Origin: a bacterium
GTDB lineage: Bacteria > Bacillota > Clostridia > Oscillospirales > Ruminococcaceae
Direction of reading: 5' to 3'
Length of the DNA: 64,000 nucleotides
Assembly: GCA_004561545.1 (NCBI GenBank)
Contig: SFVK01000014.1
Span: forward strand, 1-64,000
Position 1 is the stretch's first letter, and every line of letters starts with the position of its first letter. The translations under genes were made by a program, and so were the position numbers. The notes beneath the pieces were generated by a model that was given only the letters and a program-made list of their open reading frames with translations, did not search any database and was not told the DNA's origin. Below are positions 40,194 through 48,813 of this stretch, in pieces.

Positions 40194-40250
40194 TCCTGTC
40201 CCCCCAAACATTTCTGGTTATATTATAAGTAGTATATCACAAATTACACG

Positions 40251-40270
40251 GTTAGTGAAATATCACTAAC
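40251..40270. promoter_or_regulatory. Palindromic operator of the XRE regulator islet
   Basis: GTTAGTGA, four bases, TCACTAAC: a perfect 8-bp inverted repeat. On the minus strand it overlaps a possible -35 (TTCACT) placed 17 bp before TATACT, the likely promoter of the small hypothetical gene. It lies 58 bp before the XRE start. Confidence 0.65.
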
Positions 40271-40327
40271 ATTTTTATTCCATGCATTTTATCCTATTTA
40301 CATCACACTGTAAACGGAGAATCTGCC

Positions 40328-40570
40328 ATGGATACACAGCAGGCCATTGCGCTTCGCATCCGGGCGCTGTGCCGGGAACGGGGGCTGACCCCCAACGGCA
40401 TCAGCAACCTTGCGGGCGTGCCGCAGGCCACCGTAAAAAGCATTCTGAACGGGGAAAGCAAAAACCCAGGCTGCGTCACCATCAAAAAGTTGTGCGACGG
40501 GTTTGGCATCACACTGGGAGAGTTTTTCTCCACGCCGGAATTTGACGCACTGGAGCAGGAAATTCAATAA
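40328..40570 (+). CDS. XRE-family helix-turn-helix regulator
   Basis: 80 residues, a single Cro/CI-type HTH domain: RIRALCRERGLTPNGISNLAG (helices 1-2) and VPQATVKSILNGESKNPG (recognition helix), then IKKLCDGFGITLGEFF, the standard tail of short XRE proteins. It probably binds the GTTAGTGA palindrome upstream and controls itself and the divergent small gene. The pair forms a tiny accessory module rather than a complete toxin-antitoxin system, because the partner has no toxin-like feature. Confidence 0.85.
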   Translation: MDTQQAIALRIRALCRERGLTPNGISNLAGVPQATVKSILNGESKNPGCVTIKKLCDGFGITLGEFFSTPEFDALEQEIQ

Positions 40571-40575
40571 CACAA

Positions 40576-40625
40576 AGCGCCCTTCCCGATGGAACCGCAT
40601 TCCGCCGGGAAGGGCGCTGTTTTTG
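40576..40625 (+). terminator. Terminator after the XRE gene
   Basis: A 12-bp stem AGCGCCCTTCCC/GGGAAGGGCGCT with a 19-nt loop, followed by GTTTTTG. It also faces the 3' end of the glp operon. Confidence 0.8.
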
Positions 40626-40632
40626 TTTTGTC

Positions 40633-40989
40633 TCATTCCACCCGGTCCATGCTGCGGCTGGCGATGAGGTCTGCGCCGGCGCCCAGCAGGTTGGCCACAA
40701 TCACCTGCCCGGCGGCCACCGGCGCCTGCAGGCGCACCGCTGCGGCCTGTTCCATGGCGGCGCCAAGCAGCTCTTTGGGGATGGGCCTGTTGGTTCGGAC
40801 GGGCAGGCGGCGGTGGATGCCGCCCGCAATGCAGACGGTGGTGGTCAGCACCCGGGTGGGGTGCTGCAGCTCGTTTGCGCCGTATTCCGCTCCCCTCGGG
40901 CAGGAGTTGCCCGTCACACGGTACCCGTTTTCGTCGTCCACCCGCAGGCGGCAGCCCCGGGGACAGACAATACAAACCAGTTCCTTCAT
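40633..40989 (-). CDS. DUF1667 protein of the glycerol-3-phosphate oxidation trio
   Basis: 118 residues with a cysteine-rich N-terminus: CIVCPRGCRLRVD and VTGNSCPRGAEYG, the CxxCPxGC and CPRG motifs that define DUF1667. The cysteines probably bind metal or an Fe-S cluster. The rest is short and basic. Members of this family nearly always follow a GlpA-like and a FAD/NAD oxidoreductase gene, as here, and the trio is thought to pass electrons from glycerol-3-phosphate. The start overlaps the upstream oxidoreductase stop (ATGA). Confidence 0.85.
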   Translation of the reverse strand: MKELVCIVCPRGCRLRVDDENGYRVTGNSCPRGAEYGANELQHPTRVLTTTVCIAGGIHRRLPVRTNRPIPKELLGAAMEQAAAVRLQAPVAAGQVIVANLLGAGADLIASRSMDRVE

Positions 40990-42263
40990 GCCTGCTGCAC
41001 CTCCTCCACGCTGACGGTCAGCGGGCCCTGCGCCCGTTCCAGCGGCGCGGTGGGCAGGGTGATGTGCTCCATCTCGCCGGGGGCCAGATGCACCCGGGCA
41101 AAGCGCGCCAGCAAGGCGCCTCCCCCGTCCCGCACCGTGATGACCACCGCTTTGGTGACCCGGTTGACCCGGAAAAACACCTCGGTCTGTTTGTCCGCCG
41201 CGCCGGTGCGGATGTGCTGCGGCACGGTGTAGCTCACGCCGCTGCCGTTGCGCAGCTCGATCACCCGGCCGGGGGATTGCGTTTTCCCCAGCACATACGC
41301 GGCGGCGGCCGCGCCCGCCCGCTCGCTCTCGGCCGAGACAAAGTCCACCAGATCGTGGACGTGCACCACATTGCCGCAGGCAAAGACGCCGGGAATGCTG
41401 GTCTCCATGTTCTCATACACCACCGCGCCGTTGGTGCGCCGGTCCATCGCGGCGCCCGCCTGGCGGGTCAGCTCGTTTTCGGGGATCAGGCCCACGCTGA
41501 GCAGCAGGGTGTCGCAGTCAAACACCATTTCTGTTCCGGGGACGGGCCGGCGGTCGGGGCCGACCTCGCTCACCGTGACCTGCTCCAGCCGGTCATGGCC
41601 CCTGATGCCGGTGACGGTGTGGGAGAGGTACAGGGGGATGCCGTAATCCTCCAGACACTGGACAATGTTGCGGGTCAGTCCGCCGGAGTAGGGCATCAGC
41701 TCCACACAGGCCAGCACCTTGGCGCCCTCCAGCGTCATGCGGCGGGCCATGATGAGGCCGATGTCCCCCGACCCCAGAATGACCACCCGGCGGCCCACAA
41801 GATACCCCTCCATGTTGAGGTACCGCTGGGCCGCCCCGGCGGTGAAGATGCCGGAGCACCGCTCGCCGGGGAGGGAGATGGCCCCGCGGGTGCGCTCCCG
41901 GCAGCCCATGGCCAGCACGACGGCCCGGGTTTCCAGCACCTGATAGCCCCTGCTCCCGTTGACGGCGTGAATCTGGTGGGGCGCGCCCGCCTGCCCGGGC
42001 ACCAGCTGGAGCACCATGGTGTCCAGCTGGACCTCCACGCCGGTGCCGCCCAGCATGGCGAGAAAGCGGCCCGCGTACTCGGGGCCGGTCAGCTCCTCCC
42101 CGAACCGGTGCAGGCCAAAACCGTTGTGGATGCACTGGTTCAGGATGCCGCCCAGCTCTTTGTCCCGTTCCACCACCAGCACCCGGCGCAGGCCGCACGC
42201 CCACGCCTTGCAGGCGGCGGCCAGCCCGGCGGGGCCGCCGCCCACCACAATCAGATCATACAT
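40986..42263 (-). CDS. FAD/NAD(P)-dependent oxidoreductase of the glp trio
   Basis: 425 residues. FAD motif VVGGGPAGLAAACKAWACGL at the N-terminus, second dinucleotide motif VVILGSGDIGLIMARRMTLEG near 170, and the FAD contact SIPGVFACGNVVHVHDLVD near 300. It has no CxxC redox centre, unlike thioredoxin reductases. In these trios it is proposed to move electrons between the GlpA-like subunit and an acceptor. It overlaps the GlpA-like gene by eight bases and DUF1667 by four, giving tight translational coupling. Confidence 0.87.
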   Translation of the reverse strand: MYDLIVVGGGPAGLAAACKAWACGLRRVLVVERDKELGGILNQCIHNGFGLHRFGEELTGPEYAGRFLAMLGGTGVEVQLDTMVLQLVPGQAGAPHQIHAVNGSRGYQVLETRAVVLAMGCRERTRGAISLPGERCSGIFTAGAAQRYLNMEGYLVGRRVVILGSGDIGLIMARRMTLEGAKVLACVELMPYSGGLTRNIVQCLEDYGIPLYLSHTVTGIRGHDRLEQVTVSEVGPDRRPVPGTEMVFDCDTLLLSVGLIPENELTRQAGAAMDRRTNGAVVYENMETSIPGVFACGNVVHVHDLVDFVSAESERAGAAAAAYVLGKTQSPGRVIELRNGSGVSYTVPQHIRTGAADKQTEVFFRVNRVTKAVVITVRDGGGALLARFARVHLAPGEMEHITLPTAPLERAQGPLTVSVEEVQQA

Positions 42264-43716
42264 CGCTGCGCACCTCCCTGCCCGGCTGTTTGGTCTCGCC
42301 GGCCAGAATCCAGGTTCCCTCCTGGTCCATCAGCACCCGGGTGGGGTCCACCCCCGCCTCCCGGGCGATGAGCTCCACCACCCGGGGGCCGCAGAAACCG
42401 CCCTGGCAGCGGCCCATGCCCGCATTGCACCGCCGCTTGACGCCGTTGACGCTGCACGGCGGGATGGGGCTGTGCAGCGCCGCCACAATCTCGCCCTCGG
42501 TGACTGTCTCGCACCGGCAGATGACCCGGCCATAGCGGGGGTCCCGGCGGATCAGCCGGTTTTTCTCCTCGGGGGAAAGCGCGCGGAACCGCACCACATG
42601 GCGCTCGTCCACAAACGCCTCCTTTTCGCTCAAATCCAGCCCGGCCCGGGCCAGAAGCTCCGCCGCCAGGTTGGCGATGGCGGGGGCGCTGCTCAGCCCC
42701 GGCGACCGGATGCCCGCCAGATCCAGGAAGGCCGGATACCGGGCGCTGGGCCGGATGATGAAGTCGCTCTGATCGGTGTTGGCGCGGATGCCCGCAAAGT
42801 TGCGGATGTTCTGCCGGAAGTCGATCCCCGGCACGCTCTGCACCGCCCGGCTGCGCACAAAGTCCAGCGCGGCGGCGGTGGTGCCCAGGTCCCGGCGGTC
42901 CTCCACCGGCTCGGCATCGGGGCCGACAATCAGATTGCCGTGGATGGTGGGGCCGACCAGCACCCCCTTGCCCGACGGGCCGGGGCACTGGAAAATCACC
43001 CGGCTGACCCGGGAATGCTCGCTCTTGTCCAGCAGGAAATAGGCGCCCCGGCTGGGACGCATCGTCCAGTCCACCGGTTCCAGCAGCGCGTGGACCGCGT
43101 CGGCCTGCACCCCGGCGGCATTGACCAGAAACCGGGTGGAAAAGGTCCCCTTTGGCGTCTGCACCGCAAAGCCCCCCTGCTCCAGCGGGGTGATGCCGGT
43201 GACGGGGCAGCTGCGCAGCAGCTGGACGCCGTTGCGCACGGCGGTTTCGGCCATGGCCAGCGCAAAGTCCCAGGGGGCAATGATGCCCGCCGTGGGGGCC
43301 AGCAGCGCGGCGGTGACGCCGGGGCTGAGCTGGGGCTCCAGCGCCCGGGCCTGCTCCCCGGTCAGCAGGCGCAGCCCCGGCACCCCGTTGGCCCGGCCGC
43401 GGCGGTACAGCTCCTCCAGCGCGGGCTGCTGTTCGGGGCCAAGGGCCACCACCAGCGAGCCCACCCGCCGGAAGGGAACGTCCAGCTTGCGGGCAATCTC
43501 GCCGGTCAGGCGGTTGCCCTCCACGTTGAGCTTTGCCATGAGGGTGCCCGGCCGGGGGTCATAGCCGGCGTGGATGATGGCGCTGTTGGCCTTGGTGGTG
43601 CCGTTGGCCACGTCGTTCTGTGCCTCCAGCACCGCCACGCGCAGCCGGCAGCGCGCCAGCCGGTAGGCGGTGGCCGCCCCCACCACGCCGCACCCGATGA
43701 TGATGACATCGTACAT
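42256..43716 (-). CDS. GlpA-like FAD-dependent glycerol-3-phosphate dehydrogenase with BFD-type [2Fe-2S] domain
   Basis: 486 residues from ATG 43716 (GGAGGC upstream). DAO-type FAD domain: IIIGCGVVGAATAYRLARCRL at the N-terminus, then TTKANSAIIHAGYDP, and FAGIRANTDQSDFIIRP later. The C-terminal 85 residues are a BFD-like [2Fe-2S] domain with ICRCETVTEGE and CNAGMGRCQGGFCGP, four clustered cysteines. Databases name such proteins GlpA or L-2-hydroxyglutarate oxidase (LhgO). The divergent glycerol kinase gene favours glycerol-3-phosphate as substrate. Confidence 0.85.
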   Translation of the reverse strand: MYDVIIIGCGVVGAATAYRLARCRLRVAVLEAQNDVANGTTKANSAIIHAGYDPRPGTLMAKLNVEGNRLTGEIARKLDVPFRRVGSLVVALGPEQQPALEELYRRGRANGVPGLRLLTGEQARALEPQLSPGVTAALLAPTAGIIAPWDFALAMAETAVRNGVQLLRSCPVTGITPLEQGGFAVQTPKGTFSTRFLVNAAGVQADAVHALLEPVDWTMRPSRGAYFLLDKSEHSRVSRVIFQCPGPSGKGVLVGPTIHGNLIVGPDAEPVEDRRDLGTTAAALDFVRSRAVQSVPGIDFRQNIRNFAGIRANTDQSDFIIRPSARYPAFLDLAGIRSPGLSSAPAIANLAAELLARAGLDLSEKEAFVDERHVVRFRALSPEEKNRLIRRDPRYGRVICRCETVTEGEIVAALHSPIPPCSVNGVKRRCNAGMGRCQGGFCGPRVVELIAREAGVDPTRVLMDQEGTWILAGETKQPGREVRSDV

Positions 43717-43821
43717 AGGAAATGCCTCCGATTTTCTGTGGATCAAAAAGGAGCAAAGCAGTCGCAGGGCTTTGGTCCCCGCTCCGCCTTGCTCCCGGTA
43801 TCGCCCGCTGATCTCAGGTGT

Positions 43822-43850
43822 ATCATAGCAGATGATCCACATTTTTTCAA
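43822..43850 (-). promoter_or_regulatory. Promoter of the glpA-like/oxidoreductase/DUF1667 operon
   Basis: Minus strand TTGAAA (43850-43845), 17 bp, TATGAT (43827-43822). It diverges from the glpK promoter with about 50 bp between them. Confidence 0.75.
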
Positions 43851-43900
43851 GATGTTTCCGGCTTTTGCGTCAGATTGCCGGTAAAATTTGCCCGTGGTGC

Positions 43901-43929
43901 TTTACAATCCCCCGCTTTTCTGCAATAAT
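43901..43929 (+). promoter_or_regulatory. Promoter of glpK
   Basis: TTTACA (43901-43906), 17 bp, AATAAT (43924-43929), 40 bp before the glpK ATG. Confidence 0.7.
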
Positions 43930-43969
43930 CATGCTAACAGGACGGCAAAACCGTCAAGGAGGGTTTTCC

Positions 43970-45463
43970 ATGAAGAAGTACATCATCGCTCTGGACCAGG
44001 GCACCACCAGCAGCCGGTGCATCCTGTTTGACCGGGAGCAGAATATTGTGGAGATGGCGCAGAAGGAGTTCACCCAGCATTACCCCCATCCCGGCTGGGT
44101 GGAGCATGACCCGATGGAGATTTACTCCAGCCAGTACGGCGTTCTGATGGAGGTTCTGGCCAAGAGCGGCGTGGACGTGCGGGAGGTGGCGGGCATCGGC
44201 ATCACCAACCAGCGGGAAACCACCATCGTGTGGGACAAAACCACCGGCCGCCCGGTCTACAACGCCATTGTGTGGCTGTGCCGCCGCACCGCCCCGCTGT
44301 GCGAGGAGCTGAAGGCGGACCGGGATTTCACCGCCTATGTGAAGGACCACACCGGGCTGCTGGTGGACGCCTATTTTTCCGCCACCAAGATCCGCTGGAT
44401 TCTGGACAACGTGCCCGGCGCGCAGGAAAAAGCCGGGGCCGGGGAGCTGCTGTTCGGCACGGTGGACAGCTGGCTGATCTGGAAGCTGACCGGCGGCGCC
44501 GTCCATGTGACGGACTACACCAACGCCAGCCGCACCATGCTGTACAACATCCGGGACCTGTGCTGGGACAAGCGCATCTGCGACCGGCTGGGCATTCCCG
44601 CCTGTATGCTGCCCGAGGTGCGCAATTGCAGCGAGATTTACGGCACCATGAACATTCAGGGCGTCGAGGTTCCCATCGCGGGCATTGCCGGCGACCAGCA
44701 GGCCGCCCTCTTTGGCCAGACCTGCTTTGAGCCGGGGGAGGCCAAAAACACTTACGGCACCGGCTGTTTTCTCTTGATGAACACCGGCAGCAGGCTCTAC
44801 CAGAGCAAAAACGGGCTGCTCTCCACCATCGCCATCGGGCTGGACGGCAGGGTGCAGTACGCGCTGGAGGGCAGCGTCTTTGTGGGCGGCGCCGTGGTGC
44901 AGTGGCTGCGGGATGAGCTGCACCTGATCACCGAATCCGCCGACACCGAATACTTTGCCCGCAAGGTCAGGGACAACGGCGGCGTCTATGTGGTGCCCGC
45001 CTTCACCGGGCTGGGCGCGCCCTACTGGGATATGTACGCCCGGGGCGCCATCTTTGGCCTGACCCGGGGCACCGGCCGCAACCATATCATCCGGGCGGCG
45101 CTGGAATCCATCGCCTACCAGACCTGCGATGTGCTCCACGCCATGGAGGAGGACACCGGCCTGCCGCTGCGGGAGCTGCGGGTAGACGGCGGCGCCTCGG
45201 CCAACAACTTCCTCATGCAGTTCCAGGCGGACATTGTGGACCGCACCATCCGCCGCCCCATGATCCGGGAGACCACCGCCCTGGGCGCCGCCTATCTGGC
45301 GGGGCTGGCCACCGGCGTGTGGCGCGACCTGGACGACATCCGCAGCCAGTGGACGCTGGACCGCCTGTATGAGCCGCAGATGCCCGCCGGGCAGCGGGAA
45401 ACCCTGCTGGCCGGCTGGCACAAGGCGGTTGGCCGCACCCGGGGCTGGGCCGGGGCGGAGTGA
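43970..45463 (+). CDS. glpK: Glycerol kinase
   Basis: 497 residues from ATG 43970 with AAGGAGGG upstream. FGGY kinase signatures: ALDQGTTSSRCILFDR at the N-terminus (ATP loop), HPGWVEHDPMEI near 43, GIGITNQRETT near 78, AGIAGDQQAALFGQ near 240, and GTGCFLLMNTG near 263. It phosphorylates glycerol to glycerol-3-phosphate, the substrate of the divergently encoded GlpA-like system. No His residue typical of PTS-regulated Gram-positive GlpK was sought in detail. A strong terminator follows. Confidence 0.95.
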   Translation: MKKYIIALDQGTTSSRCILFDREQNIVEMAQKEFTQHYPHPGWVEHDPMEIYSSQYGVLMEVLAKSGVDVREVAGIGITNQRETTIVWDKTTGRPVYNAIVWLCRRTAPLCEELKADRDFTAYVKDHTGLLVDAYFSATKIRWILDNVPGAQEKAGAGELLFGTVDSWLIWKLTGGAVHVTDYTNASRTMLYNIRDLCWDKRICDRLGIPACMLPEVRNCSEIYGTMNIQGVEVPIAGIAGDQQAALFGQTCFEPGEAKNTYGTGCFLLMNTGSRLYQSKNGLLSTIAIGLDGRVQYALEGSVFVGGAVVQWLRDELHLITESADTEYFARKVRDNGGVYVVPAFTGLGAPYWDMYARGAIFGLTRGTGRNHIIRAALESIAYQTCDVLHAMEEDTGLPLRELRVDGGASANNFLMQFQADIVDRTIRRPMIRETTALGAAYLAGLATGVWRDLDDIRSQWTLDRLYEPQMPAGQRETLLAGWHKAVGRTRGWAGAE

Positions 45464-45505
45464 GCCGGTTCCGCCCTTCCCCGCCGCTCACCGGCCAGAC
45501 AACGG

Positions 45506-45550
45506 CAGCCCCCCTGCGGAACACCGGCTGGGTTCCGCGGGGGGGCTGTT
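45506..45550. terminator. Bidirectional terminator between glpK and the epimerase gene
   Basis: A 17-bp GC-rich stem (CAGCCCCCCTGCGGAAC with GGTTCCGCGGGGGGGCTG) around ACCGGCTG. Confidence 0.7.
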
Positions 45551-45649
45551 CTGCCGGGCGGCCCGGCACGTTCTGACCGTTTTGCTTTCCCTTTTGGCAT
45601 CCCCGTCGCCGGGCGCAGGCCCGCCGGCGGGGACGGTTTTTTGACAATT

Positions 45650-46303
45650 TTACGCGAGGTCCCGGACCTCCCTCAGGATGGCGTCGTAGGGGCGGTTTTG
45701 GCCGAACAGGATCTGCCGGCCCAGCACAAAGCCCTCCACGCCCTTGTTCCACAGGCGGCGCAGGATGTCCCGGGTCACGCCGCCGTCAATGACGATGTGA
45801 AAGCCGTACTGCGGGCGCAGCGCCGCCAGACGCTCAATCTTGGCTTCCACCCAGGGCAGGTAGTCCCGCCCTGCAAAGCCGGGGTTGACCGTCATGACCA
45901 GCACATAATCCACCAGCGGGAAGAGCTCCCGCACCGATTCCAGCGATACGCCGGGGTTGATGACAATGCCGGGGTGTTTGCCCAGGTCCCGGATGAGGGC
46001 CAGCGTCTCGGTGGGCACGGCCTCGGAATCCGGGTGAATGTAGATGATGTCCACCCCGCACGCCGCATAGCGGCGCACATACCGCCGGGGGTTGCACATC
46101 ATCATGTGCAGGTCCAGCGGCAGGCCGGTGTTGGCCCGCACGGTGGCGATCTCGTTGAAGCTCATGCCAAAGTTGGGCACATAGTCGCCGTCCATCACGT
46201 CCAGATGGAGGATATCCGCCCCGCTGCGGTCCAGTGCGCGGACCTCGTCCCGCAGGCAGTCATCGGACAGGTTGAGCAGCGAGGGACACAGCAGTTTTTC
46301 CAT
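45650..46303 (-). CDS. Ribulose-phosphate 3-epimerase family protein
   Basis: 217 residues, TIM barrel of the RPE family. Signatures: LCPSLLNLSDDCLRDEV, the metal site LHLDVMDGDYVPNFG near residue 33, LDLHMMMCNPRRYV near 64 (second His), VMTVNPGFAGRDY near 137, and VIDGGVTRD near 168. It may be Rpe itself or a D-allulose-6-phosphate epimerase (AlsE), which is often encoded beside TRAP or sugar transporters. Start follows AAGGAGACTCC. Ten bases separate it from the truncated dctM gene, so they were co-transcribed. Confidence 0.88.
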   Translation of the reverse strand: MEKLLCPSLLNLSDDCLRDEVRALDRSGADILHLDVMDGDYVPNFGMSFNEIATVRANTGLPLDLHMMMCNPRRYVRRYAACGVDIIYIHPDSEAVPTETLALIRDLGKHPGIVINPGVSLESVRELFPLVDYVLVMTVNPGFAGRDYLPWVEAKIERLAALRPQYGFHIVIDGGVTRDILRRLWNKGVEGFVLGRQILFGQNRPYDAILREVRDLA

Positions 46304-46312
46304 GGAGTCTCC

Positions 46313-47020
46313 TTACTTGATCAGGCCCGCAGCGGTGGGCAGCGCCATCGAGATGGCGGGAATGTAGGTGACCAGCAACAGCGTCACAAGGATGGCGGCA
46401 AAGTAGGGCAGAAGCTCCTTGACCACCGACTCGATGTCCACGCGGCCCACCTTGCAGCCGGTGAAGAGGATGGAGCCGACCGGCGGGGTGATGGTGCCGA
46501 TGCAGAGGTTCATGCTGACCATGATGCCGAACTGCACGGGATGCATCCCAAAGGTCTGGCAGATGGGCAGGAAGATGGGGGTGAAGATGAGCACCGCAGG
46601 GGTGGGGTCCATGAAGGTGCCCACCACCAGCAGAATGACGTTCATGAGCACCAGAATGACGTACTTGTTCCGGGTCAGTGAGAGGATGCCGCCGGCAATC
46701 AGATCGGGCAGGCCGGTGAAGGCCATAACCCAGGACATGATGGAGGACAGGCCGATCATGAGGGCGATGATGCCGGTCATCCTGGCGGAGTCCAGGATGA
46801 TGCGGGGCAGGTCCTTCAGGGTGATGCCCTTGTACAGGAAGGCCAGCACGGTGGCGTAGGCCACGGCCACGGCGGACGCCTCGGTGGCGGTGAAGATGCC
46901 GCCCAGAATGCCGCCGATGATGATGACGATGAGCAGCAGGCTGGGGATGGCGTCCAGCACGGTGCGCAGCACCACGCGGGCGGGCATCCGGCCCTCGGCC
47001 ACATAGCCCCGCTTTTTGGC
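46313..47020 (-). pseudogene. TRAP transporter large permease DctM, C-terminal half only
   Basis: About 236 codons of DctM remain, starting at KKRGYVAEGRMP and covering the conserved MPARVVLRTVLDAIPSL, IIGGILGGIFTATEASAVAV, FMDPTPAVLIFTPIFLPI and CIGTITPPVGSILFTGCKVG. A complete DctM has about 425 residues; the first 190 or so are gone. The frame stays open upstream to 47137 but encodes only the antisense of a histidine kinase gene. It was the last gene of a TRAP uptake system (DctP and DctQ not in the window) for organic or sugar acids. Confidence 0.88.
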
Positions 47021-47024
47021 GGTG
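47011..47024. other. Rearrangement junction joining headless dctM and headless histidine kinase
   Basis: DctM homology runs up to about 47020 on the minus strand, and histidine-kinase homology begins at about 47019 on the plus strand. Both genes point away from the junction and both lack their 5' ends. The sequence CTTTTTGGCGGTGATG fits both reading frames, hinting at microhomology. It could be a deletion or inversion in the strain or an assembly join. Confidence 0.75.
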
Positions 47025-48005
47025 ATGCTGGACGGCTCCGGCGGGGTGCTCAGCACCGACACCGGCAAGATTGCCGCCGTGGATGAAACGGCGGCGGCGC
47101 AGTATGCCCGGCAGGTGTGGGAGTCGGGCAGGCGCAAAGGGTTTTTGGGGGATTACCGCTTTGTCGTCAGCGAAACATCGGGCGGCACGCGGGTGATCTT
47201 TCTGGACTGCGGGCGGAGCCTTTCGGGGTTCCGCACCGTGCTGGCGGCCAGCATCGCCCTCTCGCTGCTGGGGCTTGCGGCCGTCTTTGTGCTGCTGGTG
47301 ATCTTCTCGGGCCGGATTGTGGCGCCCATGGCCCAGGCATATGAAAAGCAGCGCCAGTTCATCACCGACGCCGGGCACGAGATCAAGACCCCCCTGACCA
47401 TCATCGGGGCGGACGCCGACCTGCTGGAGCTGGAGTGCGGCGGCAGCGAGTGGCTGGCCGACATCAAAGGCCAGGTCACCCGGCTGACCGGCCTGACCAA
47501 CGACCTGATCTACCTGTCCCGCATGGACGAGGAGCGGCCCCGGTTACAGTGCATCGAGTTTCCTCTCTCCGATGTGGCGGAGGAGGTCGTCCAGTCCTTC
47601 CAGGGCCCCGCCCGGGCCCGGAAGGAAACGCTGACGGCGGACATTCAGCCGCTGCTCTCCTTCACCGGCGACGAGAAGGCCATCCGGCAGCTCCTGTCCA
47701 TCCTGATGGACAACGCGGTGAAATACGCCCCCGAGGGGGGCGCCATCTCGGTGCGCCTGCGGCGGGAGGGGCGCTGCCTCCGGCTGACGGTGTCCAACAC
47801 CACGGCGCAGCCGGTGGAGCGGGACAAGCTCCCGTTGCTGTTTGACCGGTTCTACCGCACCGACCCCTCCCACAGCTCGGCCACCGGCGGCCACGGGCTG
47901 GGGCTGTCCATTGCCCGGAGCATTGCCGCCGCCCACAAGGGCAAGATCCGGGCCGAAAGCCCCGGGGACCGCCTTTTGACGGTGCAGGTCACACTGCCCC
48001 TGTGA
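47016..48005 (+). pseudogene. Sensor histidine kinase, N-terminally truncated
   Basis: About 329 codons from TTG 47016. What remains is the end of an extracellular sensor domain, one membrane helix (ASIALSLLGLAAVFVLLVIF), the H-box DAGHEIKTPLTIIGADA, the N-box LMDNAVKYAPEGG, and the G-box GHGLGLSIARSIAAAHKG. The first membrane helix and most of the sensor are missing. No response-regulator gene is adjacent on this side; it would have been upstream, beyond the breakpoint. A TTG start without a good ribosome site makes expression doubtful. Confidence 0.85.
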
Positions 48006-48018
48006 CGGCGGAATTTTC

Positions 48019-48047
48019 TTGACAGCTTCCCGGGAAAAGAATACAAT
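48019..48047 (+). promoter_or_regulatory. Promoter of the rubredoxin-flavoprotein gene
   Basis: TTGACA (48019-48024), 17 bp, TACAAT (48042-48047); one of the best matches in the window. Confidence 0.8.
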
Positions 48048-48149
48048 CGGATCAGAGCCATTTCCCGGATGCTCGAATTCCTGCCGGGAAACCATACGGA
48101 ATCTTTGCGGGGCCGTCCCCGCCGGAATGAATTCAAGGAGTGTGTTTGT

Positions 48150-48770
48150 ATGGACAAAAAAGCAATGTACAACCTGTCCTACGGTCTGTTTGTGCTGACA
48201 GCCCGCAGCCAGGGAAAGGACAACGGATGCATCATCAACACGGCGGGGCAGGTCACCTCCGCCCCCAACCGCATCAGCATCACGGTGAACAAGGACAACC
48301 TCACCCATGACATGGTGCTGCAAAGCGGGCAGTTCAACATTTCCATCCTGAGCGAGCGGGCCGATTTTACCCTGTTCCAGCATTTCGGCTTCCAGTCCGG
48401 CGCCAATGTGGACAAGTTTGCCGGCTACACCGCCTGCAAGCGCAGCGCCAACGGGCTGTATTACATCACGGCGGGCACCAACGCCTACATCAGCGCCCGG
48501 GTGGAGCAGACCATCGATCTGGGCAGCCACACCATGTTCATCGCCGCCGTGGAGGATATGGAGGTTCTGGCCGGGGAGCCGTCCGCCACCTACGCCTACT
48601 ATCAGTCCTCCATCAAGCCCAGCCCCGCCCGGGACGCCGCGCCCCGGGGCAAGACGGTATGGCGCTGCACCGTGTGCGGCTACATCTATGAGGGGGAGGA
48701 GCTTCCCGCAGATTTCATCTGCCCGCTGTGCAAGCATCCCGCCTCGGATTTTGAAAAGGTCACCCAGTAA
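48150..48770 (+). CDS. hrb: High-molecular-weight rubredoxin (flavin reductase domain plus rubredoxin)
   Basis: 206 residues from ATG 48150 (AAGGAG upstream). The N-terminal 155 residues are a flavin-reductase-like FMN domain (MYNLSYGLFVLTARSQGKDNGCIINT, ISITVNKDN, FQSGANVDKF). The C-terminal 45 residues are a rubredoxin with two Cys pairs: WRCTVCGYIYEGEE and FICPLCKHPAS. Hrb proteins accept electrons from NAD(P)H and pass them to flavodiiron proteins that reduce oxygen or nitric oxide. No flavodiiron gene is adjacent. A terminator follows. Confidence 0.9.
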   Translation: MDKKAMYNLSYGLFVLTARSQGKDNGCIINTAGQVTSAPNRISITVNKDNLTHDMVLQSGQFNISILSERADFTLFQHFGFQSGANVDKFAGYTACKRSANGLYYITAGTNAYISARVEQTIDLGSHTMFIAAVEDMEVLAGEPSATYAYYQSSIKPSPARDAAPRGKTVWRCTVCGYIYEGEELPADFICPLCKHPASDFEKVTQ

Positions 48771-48777
48771 CCGCAAA

Positions 48778-48813
48778 GCCCGCCGCACGTTGTCTGTGCG
48801 GCGGGCCGTTTTT
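48778..48813. terminator. Terminator between hrb and the antiporter gene
   Basis: GCCCGCCGCAC/GTGCGGCGGGC stem with a 7-nt loop and TTTTT after it; AAA precedes it, so it may work both ways. Confidence 0.85.

Noticed and set aside
45464..45650. A tRNA or small RNA gene after glpK
   Set aside because: The only structure is a GC-rich bidirectional terminator hairpin; no cloverleaf can be drawn.
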